DNA of 64,000 nt from Pseudomonas sediminis (GCF_002741105.1 NZ_NIQU01000001.1:558001-622000), one strand, 5' to 3'. Positions 37,863 through 50,096 are shown, numbered from the stretch's first letter. The notes: generated by a model not told the origin, from the sequence alone. Numbers and translations: made by a program.

Positions 37863-40800
37863 TCATTGCGGTTTTTCGAAGGGCTTGTCGAAGCTGATCT
37901 CCGGGTCCTGCAGCGGGCCCTTGACGTCGTACTGCACACTGGCAAAGCGGGCGACCTTGTCGCCGAGCAATTTGTCCACCACGAACAGCGCCCCACCAAT
38001 CGCCGGAGCGCCGACGATCAACGCCGCCAGCGGCAGGTTGTTGGTCACCGGCAGGGTCACCAACAGCTTGGCGTCGATACGTTCGTTGCGCATGTCGAGA
38101 TTGCCATTGAGCTCCAGGTTGCTCGAAGGCCCGGTCATGGTGATGGGTTCCTGCGTCACGAACAGACCATTGGTTGCCTGCAGGTTACCCTTGACCCGGT
38201 CGTAACTCAGCCCCTTGCCCAGTAGGTCGGAGAAATCCAGACGCAGACGGCGGCCGATGGAATTGAAGTTGAGCAGGCCGAACACGCGTAGCGCCTGAGC
38301 CGAGCCCTGCACTTCGACGAACTGGCCCTTGCGCAGCGAGGGGTCGAGGTTGCCAGAGAAACGCTTGAGCGAGAACCAGGCCGGCGAACCAGGCCAGTTA
38401 CCGTCGGCATCCACCCGGAAGTTTTCACTGGTGACGCTGGGGGCAAAATCCCAGGCCTTGAGAATATCGCTGAGATCCTTGCCCTGTAGGCGCCCCTTGT
38501 ACCAGCTCTGCGTGTTGCCTGGCGTGCCTCGCCAACCGGCGCTACCGCCGATTTTCAGCCCCTGCAGGTCAAGGTCGAGCTCATCGAAACGCACGCCCTG
38601 CGCTTCCGGGCGTACCTTGAGCGACCAGGCGCCCAGTACCTTGTCACCGCGCTGCACGCGTTGGATGGCGATATCCAGCGCCGGAATCTGTCGAGGGTCG
38701 ATATCGGCCATAGGATCAGGCGTATCGCTGGCCTTGGTCGCCTCAGTATCTGGCGCCGGCAACCGCACGTGCTGCAGATCGATACGTATAGGCACACCCT
38801 CGGCATCGGCCAACAGCACACGTCCGGCCGCCAGCTCGCTGTCGAGTTGCAAGGCCCAGCCCTGGCCTTCTCGCGCCAGACCAAGGGTCAGCTGTTCGAC
38901 TTCTTGGCCAAAGCCGCGGAAACGCCCGATATCCAGTCGCGCACTGCGAAACAGGCGCTGGCTGTCGGCATCCACCTTGACCGGATGATTGCTGCCGAGC
39001 TGCTTCCAGGCGTCCAGATCCAGCTCATCCAGATGCCCACGCACACGCAAGCCCTGGCCTGGAGGCAGCCCTGCGGCACCGCCGCCGAGCACCACTTCAC
39101 CGCGGCCGTCAGCCAGCGCTCCCGGAGGGGCGGCCAGACTCAGACTGGCAAGCTCGCCATAGTTCGCCCAGTAACGGCGCTCACGCCCGGAGAGGGTCAT
39201 GCGCCAATCGGTATCCCGCTCCTGCTGCGCCGTCTTACCGAAAGGCGCGGGCAGGTCGACCGCCACACCGCGCAGGTTGGAGTCGACGCGCAGCTTGCTG
39301 TCATCACCATCCAGGGTAAGGCGCAGGCGATAGGGCAGCAGTCCGCTGACCGGCAGCTTCTGCGGCCCGCCCAGCCACTGGCTGAGGGTATCGACTTGGA
39401 CCTGTCCACGCAGATCGAAAACCGTACGCGCCAGCCCACGTGCACCCTCGGCGCTGATCTTGCCGCGCACCTGACGCCCGAAGACCTCGGCGCGAACATC
39501 CGGCGCGCTCAGCCCGGCAGCGCTGTCGAAGCGAAATGCGCCTTGAACCTTGCTCAGTTGCAGATCGGGATTGGCCAACTTGAGGCTTGCGCCCTCGGTG
39601 GCGAAGTCCACCACCACACCAGGCGGCTGCCCTTTCTGCAGCGGAATATCCAACTGCAGACGACCGGCCAGAGGCCCCTCACCTTGCCAACCGTCGAAGA
39701 TTTCTGCGGTCCCCAGAGGCGCTTCCTGCAACAGTTTGATGGCGTCACCCAGGCTGCTCTGCACCTTGCCGTCGAGCTGCAGACGTGGTGGTTTGCCGTC
39801 GTGCAACAGCGGAATATTGGCCACGACATCGCTGACCTGGCTTTCCTGCAAGCGCCCGCTCTGCAGGCGCACGCGCACTGCATCGTCTTCGATCAGCACC
39901 TCACCCACGCCCTCGCGCAACGCAGGCCAACCGGGCTGGAAGGCCAGCTCGGCATCCCTGACCTTGAAGAACAGACTGAGGCTGCGCGCGCCCAATGGCG
40001 CCCCCTTGTTCAGCGAGCCCTGATACTGGAAGTAGCCTTCTTCGACGTGGCCCGCACGGATGGCCGTCTTCAGCCAATGATCGAGCTCGGCGCTCATGCC
40101 GGGCGCGCGGCTCGGCAGGTACTTCTCAGTGTAGGACGCATCGCCGTCGCGCATACCGACGCGCAGGTCCATGTAGTCCTCGGCCTCGGGGTCATGCAAC
40201 AGGCGGATCAGCATGTCTCCAGCGACCTGCCCCTCCTCGCCATCCACACGCATGTAGGGGCTGTACAAGGTCAGGCCGGTTTCACTCCAGTCCCAACTCA
40301 ACCGGGCCTGAGCATGGCGGTAGCGCCAGGGCTTGGGAAACAGCTGATCCAGGTGCAGGGCGAAATTTTCGCTGTTCAGGCGCAGCTCGCCCTGGAACAT
40401 ATTGCCCGAGGCACTGCCAGTGACGTTCTCGGCGGCCGGCGCGCCGTGATAGGCCTGAATGCCCACCTTGTCCAGATTGGCGGCGAACTGCAGGCGTTCG
40501 GCGCCTTCACGCCGAGGGTAGTAATCGAGTAGCAGGTTGTTGATCGCACCAACCGGCGCCAGCTCGTCCAGGACATCGCGGGCTTTGTCGGGCATCGGCA
40601 CCAGCGCCTGCACCAGCGGCGCCCAGGCCGCAAGATCAAGACGATCAGCAGTCAGTGCCCAGCGCTCGTCAGCCTCGCCCACATCCTTTTGCTTCAGGTT
40701 CAGGTGCAATTCGCCGATGCGCTGCTCACCATTGGTCAGGGCCAGGGAGTCGATCTGCGCCCGCACGCCCTGCTTGTCTTGAGCGAAGAAGGCATTGAAA

Positions 40801-41684
40801 GCCAGGTCCTTGAGCGTCACCGCTTCATGCTTGGCCTGGCCGCCGACCAGCTCGGGGGCATGCAGGCGCAAGGCGCCCTTGTCCAGGGCCAGGCCATGGC
40901 CCTCCAGCCACAGCTCTCCACCAGCCTGCAGACGCTGTAACTGCCAGTCACCGAGCAGCGATTTCGGCAGCCAGGCAGCCCAGTCGCTCTGCGGCAGGCT
41001 TAGATAAAGCTCGGATTGTGCCTCGCGCCAACTCTCGGGCTGCATGCGCGTGCGCAAACGCAGCGCCACCGGTTGCCCATCAGGCAGCAGCAGGCGGCCG
41101 TCGAGACGCTGAGTGTTGTTGCCATAGCGCAGGCTCAGATTGACGTAGCTGAGCAGCAGCGGCTCCTGATCCAGCGGCTGCACCACCACACGGCTGTCGA
41201 GCAGACTGATGCGATGCACGATTTGCAACTGTTCCAGTAGCTGCTCGACATTCACCTCGGGACCGCTGCGCTGCGGCACCCCTTGTAACTGCCAGCCACC
41301 TTCGGCGTTCTGCTGTACGTTCAGCTGCAGACCGTCGAACTGCAGGTGGGCGATGCGCGGCTGGCGTGCCAGCAGGCTACCGCCCACGTCCGGCACCAGT
41401 TGTACCCGCTCCAGGCTCAAGCCTTCCTCGTCGCTACCCAGACGCACATCATGCGCCTCCAGCACAGGGGCAAAACCCTGCCAACGGCCTTCGAGGCGAC
41501 CGATGCGCACCGGTACACCCAACTGGGCCGTGGCACGGTCTTCCAGCTCGAGCCGATATTCGGCTACTAACGGCACCAGCTCACGGCCCAGGCTGACGTA
41601 CAGCGCCGCCAGCACCAGACCAGCGGCGCATAGACCGAGGCCCCAGCGCAGCAGCGCCGAAAAGAGGCGCGCCAGGGCGCTCAC
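37863..41684 (-). CDS. yhdP: YhdP, AsmA-like inner-membrane-anchored lipid transport protein
   Basis: 1273 residues: one N-terminal membrane helix (about 13-32), a long repetitive-groove beta region (DUF3971, about 150-1000) and an AsmA-like C-terminal domain (to about 1250) with GRRLRLDFSDLLGKGLSYDRVKG. YhdP, TamB and YdbH are thought to form bridges moving phospholipid from inner to outer membrane in E. coli. This fits the mla and lpt genes elsewhere in the window. Between rng and the nitrilase gene. Confidence 0.94.
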   Translation of the reverse strand: MSALARLFSALLRWGLGLCAAGLVLAALYVSLGRELVPLVAEYRLELEDRATAQLGVPVRIGRLEGRWQGFAPVLEAHDVRLGSDEEGLSLERVQLVPDVGGSLLARQPRIAHLQFDGLQLNVQQNAEGGWQLQGVPQRSGPEVNVEQLLEQLQIVHRISLLDSRVVVQPLDQEPLLLSYVNLSLRYGNNTQRLDGRLLLPDGQPVALRLRTRMQPESWREAQSELYLSLPQSDWAAWLPKSLLGDWQLQRLQAGGELWLEGHGLALDKGALRLHAPELVGGQAKHEAVTLKDLAFNAFFAQDKQGVRAQIDSLALTNGEQRIGELHLNLKQKDVGEADERWALTADRLDLAAWAPLVQALVPMPDKARDVLDELAPVGAINNLLLDYYPRREGAERLQFAANLDKVGIQAYHGAPAAENVTGSASGNMFQGELRLNSENFALHLDQLFPKPWRYRHAQARLSWDWSETGLTLYSPYMRVDGEEGQVAGDMLIRLLHDPEAEDYMDLRVGMRDGDASYTEKYLPSRAPGMSAELDHWLKTAIRAGHVEEGYFQYQGSLNKGAPLGARSLSLFFKVRDAELAFQPGWPALREGVGEVLIEDDAVRVRLQSGRLQESQVSDVVANIPLLHDGKPPRLQLDGKVQSSLGDAIKLLQEAPLGTAEIFDGWQGEGPLAGRLQLDIPLQKGQPPGVVVDFATEGASLKLANPDLQLSKVQGAFRFDSAAGLSAPDVRAEVFGRQVRGKISAEGARGLARTVFDLRGQVQVDTLSQWLGGPQKLPVSGLLPYRLRLTLDGDDSKLRVDSNLRGVAVDLPAPFGKTAQQERDTDWRMTLSGRERRYWANYGELASLSLAAPPGALADGRGEVVLGGGAAGLPPGQGLRVRGHLDELDLDAWKQLGSNHPVKVDADSQRLFRSARLDIGRFRGFGQEVEQLTLGLAREGQGWALQLDSELAAGRVLLADAEGVPIRIDLQHVRLPAPDTEATKASDTPDPMADIDPRQIPALDIAIQRVQRGDKVLGAWSLKVRPEAQGVRFDELDLDLQGLKIGGSAGWRGTPGNTQSWYKGRLQGKDLSDILKAWDFAPSVTSENFRVDADGNWPGSPAWFSLKRFSGNLDPSLRKGQFVEVQGSAQALRVFGLLNFNSIGRRLRLDFSDLLGKGLSYDRVKGNLQATNGLFVTQEPITMTGPSSNLELNGNLDMRNERIDAKLLVTLPVTNNLPLAALIVGAPAIGGALFVVDKLLGDKVARFASVQYDVKGPLQDPEISFDKPFEKPQ

Positions 41685-41701
41685 CTCGGCAGTCCCCGCG
41701 C

Positions 41702-43159
41702 TCAGAGCAGCACCACGTCGTACTGTTCCTGGGAATACATGGTTTCCACCTGGAACTTGATGGTACGTCCGATGAAGGCTTCCAGATCGGCGACGTTGCC
41801 CGACTCTTCATCGAGCAGGCGATCGACCACCTTCTGATTGGCCAGCACTCGGTAACTTTCCGCCTGGTAGGCACGGGCCTCGCGCAGAATCTCGCGGAAA
41901 ATCTCGTAGCAGATGGTCTCCGGCGTCTTCAACTTGCCGCGCCCCTGACAGGCGCTGCAGGGCTCGCAGAGAATCTGCTCGAGACTTTCGCGCGTGCGCT
42001 TGCGGGTCATCTGCACCAGGCCGAGTTCGGTGATGCCGATGATGTTGGTCTTGGCGTGATCACGCTCGAGCTGCTTTTCCAGGGTGCGCAGCACCTGGCG
42101 CTGATGCTCTTCATCCTCCATGTCGATGAAATCGATGATGATGATGCCACCCAGGTTGCGCAGGCGTAGCTGACGGGCAATCGCGGTAGCGGCCTCGAGG
42201 TTGGTCTTGAAGATGGTTTCCTCGAGCGTGCGATGGCCGACGAAGGCGCCAGTGTTGACGTCGATGGTGCTCATCGCCTCGGCAGGGTCGACCACCAGAT
42301 AGCCGCCGGACTTCAGTGGCACCTTGCGCTCCAGTGCGCGCTGGATTTCATCCTCGACACCGTACAGATCGAAGATCGGCCGCTCACCGGGGTAATGCTC
42401 GAGGCGGTCGGCAATCTCCGGCATCAGCTCGGCAACGAACTGGGTGATTTTCTGGAAGGTTTCCCGCGAGTCCACGCGAATTTTCTCGGTACGTGGGCTG
42501 ACCAGGTCACGCAAGGTACGCAGCGCCAGGGACAGATCCTCGTAGATCACCACAGGCGCCTTGGCGTTCTGGATCTGCGCGCCGATCTGATCCCAGAGGC
42601 GACGCAAATAACGGATGTCGATCAGAATTTCATCAGCGCCAGCACCCTCGGCTGCGGTGCGCAGGATAAAGCCACCGGCTTCCTCGATGCCTTCGGCGGC
42701 GACGCAATCGGCGACTACCTGCTTGAGGCGCTCGCGCTCGGCTTCATCTTCGATCTTCAGGGAAATACCGACATGACTGGTGCGTGGCATGTACACCAGA
42801 TAGCGCGAAGGGATGGACAACTGCGTGGTCAGGCGCGCGCCCTTGCTGCCGATGGGGTCCTTGGTGACTTGCACCACCAGGCTCTGCCCTTCGTGAACCA
42901 GGGCGCTGATCGGCTCCACCGCCGCTCCTTCGCGGGTGGAAATCTCGGAAGCATGAATGAAGGCCGCACGCTCCAGGCCAATATCGACGAAGGCCGCCTG
43001 CATGCCGGGCAGCACGCGCACCACTTTGCCCTTGTAGATGTTGCCGACGATGCCGCGCTTCTGTGTACGCTCGACGTGCACTTCCTGCAGCACGCCGTTT
43101 TCCACCACCGCCACGCGCGACTCCATCGGCGTGATATTGATCAGAATCTCTTCGCTCAT
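41702..43159 (-). CDS. rng: Ribonuclease G
   Basis: 485 residues. S1 RNA-binding domain (about 38-120: GIVGNIYKGKVVRVLPGMQAAFVDIG) then the RNase E/G catalytic domain with IIIIDFIDMEDEEHQ, carrying a metal-binding Asp, and the Zn-link region CEPCSACQGRG (about 405-415). It processes 16S rRNA 5' ends and some mRNAs. It lacks the long C-terminal scaffold of RNase E. Upstream of yhdP by 17 bases and downstream of maf. Confidence 0.96.
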   Translation of the reverse strand: MSEEILINITPMESRVAVVENGVLQEVHVERTQKRGIVGNIYKGKVVRVLPGMQAAFVDIGLERAAFIHASEISTREGAAVEPISALVHEGQSLVVQVTKDPIGSKGARLTTQLSIPSRYLVYMPRTSHVGISLKIEDEAERERLKQVVADCVAAEGIEEAGGFILRTAAEGAGADEILIDIRYLRRLWDQIGAQIQNAKAPVVIYEDLSLALRTLRDLVSPRTEKIRVDSRETFQKITQFVAELMPEIADRLEHYPGERPIFDLYGVEDEIQRALERKVPLKSGGYLVVDPAEAMSTIDVNTGAFVGHRTLEETIFKTNLEAATAIARQLRLRNLGGIIIIDFIDMEDEEHQRQVLRTLEKQLERDHAKTNIIGITELGLVQMTRKRTRESLEQILCEPCSACQGRGKLKTPETICYEIFREILREARAYQAESYRVLANQKVVDRLLDEESGNVADLEAFIGRTIKFQVETMYSQEQYDVVLL

Positions 43160-43263
43160 GCATCCATCCTGGTGATCATGCCGGCCGGGCTACTGCACCG
43201 CCCCGCGGACTCAAGCTTTCGGGCACGTCCAAAAACTACTCTATGCTGCCACCGCCTGGGTTC

Positions 43264-43866
43264 TTAGCGCGGCCCTTTCGCCGGCAACTGCCAGCAGGCA
43301 ATACCGAATTCGCCAAGCAGCTCCGCAGTTTCGCACAGCGGCAGACCGACCACTGCTGAATAGCTGCCCTGCAATCGGTTGACGAACACGGCCGCCAACC
43401 CCTGGATACCATAACTTCCCGCTTTGTCACATGGCTCGCCGCTGGCCCAGTACGCTTCGATTTCCGCCTCGCTGATAGGACGAAAGCTCACCTCACTGCT
43501 GACCACTCGCGCCACCTCACGATCGCCACCGACCAGCGCCACGGCCGTCATCACCTGATGGCTACGCCCCGACAGGGCCTGCAGCATCGCACGTGACTCG
43601 GCGAAATCCGCTGGTTTACCCAGAATGCGTCCATCGAGCACCACAGCGGTATCGGCGCCCAGCACCACGGCATCCTTGCGTTCGCCCAAGGCGAGCAGAC
43701 CGGCGCGCGCTTTCTCACGCGCCAAGCGCTCTACATAGGCTGCTGGCGGCTCATCTGGCAATGGGGTTTCGTCTATCGAAGCGATTTGCGTGACGCAAGG
43801 CACAGCGATCTGAGCCAGCAATTCACGACGACGGGGCGAGGCGGAGGCCAGAAACAGCTCGGCCAT
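43264..43866 (-). CDS. maf: Maf-family dTTP/UTP pyrophosphatase (YhdE type)
   Basis: 200 residues from ATG 43866 ([17 protein letters not shown]). Maf signatures: [28 protein letters not shown] and [12 protein letters not shown], the latter grouping it with E. coli YhdE, which hydrolyses dTTP and UTP and some modified nucleotides. The neighbours mreBCD and rng are also typical for yhdE. 49 bases downstream of mreD. Confidence 0.94.
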   Translation of the reverse strand: MAELFLASASPRRRELLAQIAVPCVTQIASIDETPLPDEPPAAYVERLAREKARAGLLALGERKDAVVLGADTAVVLDGRILGKPADFAESRAMLQALSGRSHQVMTAVALVGGDREVARVVSSEVSFRPISEAEIEAYWASGEPCDKAGSYGIQGLAAVFVNRLQGSYSAVVGLPLCETAELLGEFGIACWQLPAKGPR

Positions 43867-43915
43867 ACGGGTATCTCCCTTGGCGAACCGCGGCCAGCCG
43901 TGCGGCAGGCCGCGT

Positions 43916-44404
43916 TCAGTTGACGTTGAGGCGCAGGTGCAATCCACGCAGGATGACGCAGATCCAGGGCCACAGCAGGGCACTGACCAGTGCCGGCAGG
44001 ACGAAGGCCAGGGTTGGTGGACGGCTGCCGGTCAAGGCGTTGAGCCACAGTTGAACCAACTGGGCGAGACCGAACACCACCATCAGCACCATGCTCTGCT
44101 GCCACATGGGAAACATGCGCAGGCGCTGATGCAGGCTCAGCACCAGGAAGGTGATCAGGGTGAGGATCAACGCGTTTTGCCCAAGCAGCGTGCCGAGCAG
44201 CACATCCTGCGCCAAACCAAGCACCCAGGCAGTGGTCAGGCCAACCCGGTGCGGCAGCGCCAGCACCCAGTAGGTGAGAATCAAGGCGACACACAGCGGA
44301 CGGCCGACCTGCATGAACTCGAGCATCGGCGCCACGCTGAGCAGCAGCGCGAAGGCCAGGGTCAGCCAGATCACCCAGCCATTACGGGACCTTACACCGA
44401 CCAT
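43916..44404 (-). CDS. mreD: Rod shape-determining protein MreD
   Basis: 162 residues with five or six membrane helices and almost no soluble part, containing the family segments [22 protein letters not shown]. It is part of the MreBCD elongasome with RodA/PBP2. Its start overlaps the mreC stop by one base, indicating coupling. Confidence 0.95.
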   Translation of the reverse strand: MVGVRSRNGWVIWLTLAFALLLSVAPMLEFMQVGRPLCVALILTYWVLALPHRVGLTTAWVLGLAQDVLLGTLLGQNALILTLITFLVLSLHQRLRMFPMWQQSMVLMVVFGLAQLVQLWLNALTGSRPPTLAFVLPALVSALLWPWICVILRGLHLRLNVN

Positions 44405-45414
44405 CAGTTCGCCTCCTGTGCGGGCGTGTCCGCGGCCGGAGCGACGCTCGACTCTGGCGCCTGCTCACCTTGGGTACGTTCCTGTTCAGCCTCGCGGTCG
44501 GCGGCCTCCTGAGCCTGGGCCGAATCGGTGGCACGCTGCTCGGGACTGCGACGGTCGGAGAACACCAGCAGCAAGTAACGGCTGCGATTGAGCGCCGCGG
44601 TCGGCGTGGCGCGAACGATGGCGAATGGCTGGCCGGAGTCATGGATGACCTCCTTGACCGTGGCGACCGGGTAGCCAGCCGGGAAACGCTGGCCCATGCC
44701 GGAGCTGACCAGCAGATCGCCTTCCTTGATATCGGCGGTATCGGCGACGTGACGCAGTTCGAGGCTCTCCGGGTTGCCGGTGCCGACAGCGATGGCGCGC
44801 AGGCCGTTACGGTTGACCTGCACCGGAATGCTGTGGGTGTTGTCGGTAAGCAGCAGTACGCGCGAGGTATAGGGCATGACTTCCACCACCTGCCCCATCA
44901 GACCGCGGGCATCGAGCACCGGCTGACCGAGGAACACGCAGTTTTTCTTGCTCTCGTCGACGCAGTCCTTCTCACCCTTGTCGATCAGGATGCGGTGCGT
45001 GTAGGGGTTGGGGTCGACGCCGATCAGCTCGCTGACCAGCACCTCCTCGTCCACCAGCGCGGCGGAGTTGAGCAGCTCGCGCAGGCGCACGTTCTGCTCG
45101 GTGAGGGTCGCCAGCTTCTGCAGGCGGCGCTGCAGTAACAGGGCTTCGGCCTTGAGCTTTTCGTTTTCGGCCATCAGTTCGCTGCGCGAAGAGATTTGCT
45201 GGGTCGCGCCTTCCCAGGCCCGCACGGGCATTTCGGCCAACTCGTACAAAGGCGTCAGCACCATACCCATCATGCTACGCACAGGTTTGAGCGCATCGAA
45301 GCGGGCATCGACCACCATCAGCACTGCCGACAGGACGGCAAATACCAGCATGCGAATGCCCAGCGAGGGACCTTTGGCGAAGAGCGGCTTAATGAGCTGC
45401 TCCTTGTGCGCCAC
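44404..45414 (-). CDS. mreC: Rod shape-determining protein MreC
   Basis: 336 residues: N-terminal membrane helix (about 20-40), periplasmic coiled coil (about 68-112), the MreC beta domain (about 120-275) and an acidic, Ala/Glu-rich tail of about 50 residues. It links the cytoplasmic MreB filament to peptidoglycan enzymes. A 131-base gap with a perfect hairpin separates it from mreB. Confidence 0.95.
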   Translation of the reverse strand: MAHKEQLIKPLFAKGPSLGIRMLVFAVLSAVLMVVDARFDALKPVRSMMGMVLTPLYELAEMPVRAWEGATQQISSRSELMAENEKLKAEALLLQRRLQKLATLTEQNVRLRELLNSAALVDEEVLVSELIGVDPNPYTHRILIDKGEKDCVDESKKNCVFLGQPVLDARGLMGQVVEVMPYTSRVLLLTDNTHSIPVQVNRNGLRAIAVGTGNPESLELRHVADTADIKEGDLLVSSGMGQRFPAGYPVATVKEVIHDSGQPFAIVRATPTAALNRSRYLLLVFSDRRSPEQRATDSAQAQEAADREAEQERTQGEQAPESSVAPAADTPAQEAN

Positions 45415-45500
45415 GAGGGCGAAAAGCGCGCGAATTCATGCGAAGGACGAACCGGTCTGGCGAAGGTTGGGCCGAGTGTACTGCAATGCTCGAATATGCG

Positions 45501-45522
45501 CGTGCCGCCCGGAGGCGGCACG
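45501..45522 (-). other. Hairpin in the mreB-mreC gap
   Basis: CGTGCCGCC-CGGA-GGCGGCACG, a perfect 9-bp stem with a 4-base loop (plus-strand reading). There is no T run on the minus strand, so it is more likely a processing or stability element that lets mreB be expressed above mreC than a full terminator. Inference. Confidence 0.55.
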
Positions 45523-45545
45523 GCAAGCGTCCACAGCCGTGGGAC

Positions 45546-46595
<1,050 letters not shown>

Positions 46596-46822
46596 CTAGG
46601 CAACGCGTGGGTGAAGGCCAGGCGCGGAAAACGCGCAGGTAAAAAGTGCGGCAAACTCTAACAACGGCAGGGATTTTGAGCAAGGCGGCAATATGGTAGA
46701 TTGCCTGTTTTTCCGGGCCTTGTGGCTGCACATCGCGGCCTTTGACTGCTGGCTCGCGACATCCGTTCCCTGCAGCCGCTTACCGATGCCCTCTCTGTCA
46801 CACTTCCACTGGAGAACCCCCG

Positions 46823-47110
46823 ATGGCGCTTGAACGCTCCGAGGTGGAAAAAATCGCCCACCTGGCCCGCCTGGGTCTGAATGAAGGCGATATTCCGCAA
46901 ACCACCGAGACCCTGAACAGCATTCTCGGCCTGATCGACCAGATGCAGGCGGTCGACACCCAGGGTATCGAACCCTTGGCCCACCCGCTGGAAGCCACCC
47001 AGCGCTTGCGTGCCGACGTGGTCACCGAGAGCAACCAGCGCGACGCCTACCAGGCCATCGCCCCGGCCGTGGAAAGCGGTCTGTACCTCGTGCCGAAAGT
47101 CATCGAATAA
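46823..47110 (+). CDS. gatC: Asp-tRNA(Asn)/Glu-tRNA(Gln) amidotransferase subunit C
   Basis: 95 residues from ATG 46823, with GGAG upstream. GatC family signature: [13 protein letters not shown] at the start and [25 protein letters not shown] in the middle. It clamps GatA and GatB together in the GatCAB transamidosome. First gene of gatCAB. Confidence 0.96.
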   Translation: MALERSEVEKIAHLARLGLNEGDIPQTTETLNSILGLIDQMQAVDTQGIEPLAHPLEATQRLRADVVTESNQRDAYQAIAPAVESGLYLVPKVIE

Positions 47111-47126
47111 AAGGAAAAGGGTTCCC

Positions 47127-48578
47127 ATGCATCAACTGACCCTCGCCGAGATTGCCCAAGGCCTCGCCGCCAAGCAATTCTCCGCCGAAGAGCTGAGCCG
47201 CAGCTTGCTGGCGCGCATCGCGCAACTCGACCCGCAGCTCAACAGCTTCATCACCGTCACCGAAGATTTGGCCATCGAACAGGCCAAGGCCGCTGACGCC
47301 CGCCGCGCCGCCGGTGAAAACAGTCCACTGCTCGGCGCGCCGATCGCGCACAAGGATCTGTTCTGCACCAACGGCGTGCTGACCTCCTGCGGTTCGAAAA
47401 TTCTCACCGGCTTCAAGGCGCCCTATGACGCCACCGTGGTCGAGAAGCTGGGCGCCGCCGGCACTGTCACCCTGGGCAAGCTGAACATGGACGAGTTCGC
47501 CATGGGCTCGGCCAACGAATCCAGCCACTACGGCCCGGTGAAGAACCCTTGGGATACCAGCCGCGTGCCGGGCGGCTCCTCGGGTGGTTCGGCCGCCGCC
47601 GTTGCCGCGCGCCTGCTGCCAGCCGCTACCGGCACCGACACTGGCGGCTCGATTCGCCAGCCAGCCGCGCTGACCAACCTTACCGGCATCAAACCGACCT
47701 ACGGCCGCGTCTCGCGCTGGGGCATGATCGCCTATGCTTCCAGCCTCGATCAGGGTGGCCCGCTGGCCCGCACCGCCGAAGACTGCGCACTGCTGCTCGG
47801 CGCCATGGCCGGCTTCGATGCCAAGGACTCCACCAGCGTCGATCAGCCGGTCGATGACTACCTCGCCGCCCTCGCCCAGCCGCTGGCCGGCCTGCGTATC
47901 GGCCTGCCCAAGGAATACTTCGGCGCTGGCCTCGATGCGCGCATCGGTGAGAAGGTGATGGCTGTGGTCGAGGAGCTGAAAAAGCTCGGTGCCACCGTCA
48001 AGGACATCAGCCTGCCGAACATGCAGCACGCGATCCCGGCCTATTACGTGATCGCGCCAGCAGAAGCCAGCTCCAACCTGTCGCGGTTCGACGGCGTGCG
48101 CTTCGGCTATCGCTGCGAAAACCCCAAAGACCTGCAGGACCTGTACAAGCGCTCGCGTGAGGAAGGCTTCGGCGCCGAAGTGAAGCGCCGCATCATGGTT
48201 GGCACCTATGCGCTGTCCGCCGGTTACTACGATGCCTACTACATCAAGGCCCAGCAGATCCGCCGGTTGATCAAGAACGACTTCGTCGCGGCCTTCAAGG
48301 AGGTCGACGTGATCCTCGGTCCGACCACGCCGAACCTGGCCTGGAAACTCGGCGAAAAGAACGCCGATCCTGTTTCCGCCTATCTGGAAGACATCTACAC
48401 CATCACCGCCAACCTCGCCGGCATCCCCGGCCTGTCGATGCCGGCCGGCTTCGTCGATGGTCTGCCAGTAGGCGTGCAGTTGCTCGGCAACTACTTCCAG
48501 GAAGGCCGCCTGCTCAATGTCGCACACCAGTACCAGCAGGTCAGTGACTGGCACAAACAAGTACCGAGCGGCTTCTGA
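47127..48578 (+). CDS. gatA: Asp-tRNA(Asn)/Glu-tRNA(Gln) amidotransferase subunit A
   Basis: 483 residues from ATG 47127, preceded by AAGGAAAAGG. Amidase-signature family with the Ser-cisSer-Lys triad K76 (APIAHKD), S151 (GGSSGGS) and S175 ([11 protein letters not shown]), at the same spacing as known GatA. It hydrolyses glutamine and channels ammonia to GatB. 16 bases after gatC. Confidence 0.97.
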   Translation: MHQLTLAEIAQGLAAKQFSAEELSRSLLARIAQLDPQLNSFITVTEDLAIEQAKAADARRAAGENSPLLGAPIAHKDLFCTNGVLTSCGSKILTGFKAPYDATVVEKLGAAGTVTLGKLNMDEFAMGSANESSHYGPVKNPWDTSRVPGGSSGGSAAAVAARLLPAATGTDTGGSIRQPAALTNLTGIKPTYGRVSRWGMIAYASSLDQGGPLARTAEDCALLLGAMAGFDAKDSTSVDQPVDDYLAALAQPLAGLRIGLPKEYFGAGLDARIGEKVMAVVEELKKLGATVKDISLPNMQHAIPAYYVIAPAEASSNLSRFDGVRFGYRCENPKDLQDLYKRSREEGFGAEVKRRIMVGTYALSAGYYDAYYIKAQQIRRLIKNDFVAAFKEVDVILGPTTPNLAWKLGEKNADPVSAYLEDIYTITANLAGIPGLSMPAGFVDGLPVGVQLLGNYFQEGRLLNVAHQYQQVSDWHKQVPSGF

Positions 48579-48589
48579 GGACGATAAAG

Positions 48590-50038
48590 ATGCAGTGGGA
48601 AACAGTCATCGGGCTCGAGATTCACGCTCAGCTCAGCACCCAATCGAAGATTTTCTCGGCTAGCGCCACCACCTTTGGTGCTGAGCCCAACACCCAGGCC
48701 AGCCTGGTTGACCTCGGCATGCCCGGCACCCTGCCGGTGCTCAACGCCGAAGCCGTGCGCATGGCCTGCCAGTTCGGCCTGGCCATCGACGCCGAGATCG
48801 CCGAGCGTAATATCTTCGCGCGCAAGAACTACTTCTACCCGGACCTGCCCAAGGGCTACCAGACCAGCCAGATGGATCACCCCATCGTCGGCAAGGGTTT
48901 CCTCGACATCGCCCTGGAAGACGGCACCGTCAAGCGCATCGGCATCACCCGTGCGCACCTGGAAGAAGACGCCGGCAAGAGCCTGCACGAAGACTTCCAG
49001 GGTATGAGCGGCATCGACCTGAACCGCGCCGGCACGCCGTTGCTGGAAATCGTCTCCGAGCCGGACATCCGTTCGGCCAAAGAAGCGGTCGCCTACGTCA
49101 AGGCCATCCACGCTCTGGTGCGCTATCTGGGTATCTGCGACGGCAACATGGCCGAAGGCTCGCTGCGCTGCGACTGCAACGTGTCGGTACGCCCCAAGGG
49201 CCAGGCCGAGTTCGGCACCCGCGCCGAGATCAAGAACGTCAACTCGTTCCGCTTCATCGAGAAAGCCATCAACCACGAAGTTCAGCGTCAGATCGAGCTG
49301 ATCGAGGACGGCGGCAAGGTGGTGCAGGAAACCCGTCTGTACGATCCGAACAAGGATCAGACCCGCTCCATGCGCAGCAAGGAAGAAGCCAACGATTACC
49401 GTTACTTCCCCTGCCCGGACCTGCTGCCGGTGGTCATAGAGCGCAGCTTCCTCGACGAACTGCGCGCGGCCCTGCCCGAGCTGCCGCCGCAGAAGCGCGA
49501 GCGTTTCGAGAACCAGTACGCGCTGTCGGCCTACGATGCCAGTGTATTGAGCGCCAGCCGCGAGCTGGCCGACTACTTCGAAGTGGTCGCCAAGACCTGT
49601 GGCGATGCCAAGCTGGCCGCCAACTGGGTGATGGGCGAGCTGTCCAGCCTGCTCAACAAGGACAACCTGGAGATCGACCAGTCGCCGGTGTCCGCCGAGC
49701 AACTGGGCGGCATGATCCTGCGCATCAAGGACAACACCATCAGCGGCAAGATCGCCAAGATGGTCTTCGAAGCCCTGGCTGCCGGTGAAGGCGCAACGGC
49801 TGATGAAGTGATCGAGAAGAAGGGTCTCAAGCAGGTCACCGACTCTGGCGCCATCGAGAAGATGCTGGACGAAGTGCTGGCCGCCAACGCCGAACAGGTC
49901 GAACAGTACCGCGCCAGCGACGAAGCCAAGCGCGGCAAGATGTTCGGCTTCTTCGTCGGCCAGGCCATGAAAGCCTCCAAGGGCAAGGCCAACCCGGGGC
50001 AAGTGAACGAACTGCTGAAGAAGAAGCTCGAAGGCTGA
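48590..50038 (+). CDS. gatB: Asp-tRNA(Asn)/Glu-tRNA(Gln) amidotransferase subunit B
   Basis: 482 residues. N-terminal kinase-like domain with [20 protein letters not shown] and [10 protein letters not shown], and the C-terminal YqeY-like tRNA-binding tail (about 330-482). It phosphorylates and amidates Asp or Glu on mischarged tRNA. Its presence implies this organism makes Asn-tRNA and/or Gln-tRNA by the indirect route. Last gene of gatCAB, followed by a terminator. Confidence 0.97.
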   Translation: MQWETVIGLEIHAQLSTQSKIFSASATTFGAEPNTQASLVDLGMPGTLPVLNAEAVRMACQFGLAIDAEIAERNIFARKNYFYPDLPKGYQTSQMDHPIVGKGFLDIALEDGTVKRIGITRAHLEEDAGKSLHEDFQGMSGIDLNRAGTPLLEIVSEPDIRSAKEAVAYVKAIHALVRYLGICDGNMAEGSLRCDCNVSVRPKGQAEFGTRAEIKNVNSFRFIEKAINHEVQRQIELIEDGGKVVQETRLYDPNKDQTRSMRSKEEANDYRYFPCPDLLPVVIERSFLDELRAALPELPPQKRERFENQYALSAYDASVLSASRELADYFEVVAKTCGDAKLAANWVMGELSSLLNKDNLEIDQSPVSAEQLGGMILRIKDNTISGKIAKMVFEALAAGEGATADEVIEKKGLKQVTDSGAIEKMLDEVLAANAEQVEQYRASDEAKRGKMFGFFVGQAMKASKGKANPGQVNELLKKKLEG

Positions 50039-50069
50039 GCCGGACCGGCTCGCTTACGCTAGCTGCAAC

Positions 50070-50096
50070 GACGCCGGGCTCTCCCGGCGTTTTTTA
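50070..50096 (+). terminator. Terminator of gatCAB
   Basis: ACGCCGGG, loop CTCT, CCCGGCGT (50071-50090), then TTTTT. The T run ends right at the first possible ATG of the next gene. Confidence 0.9.

Noticed and set aside
38661..40532. A 623-codon open frame on the plus strand inside yhdP
   Set aside because: Shadow of YhdP; its Gln/His/Ala-rich composition is what the complement of Leu/Asp/Ala codons gives.
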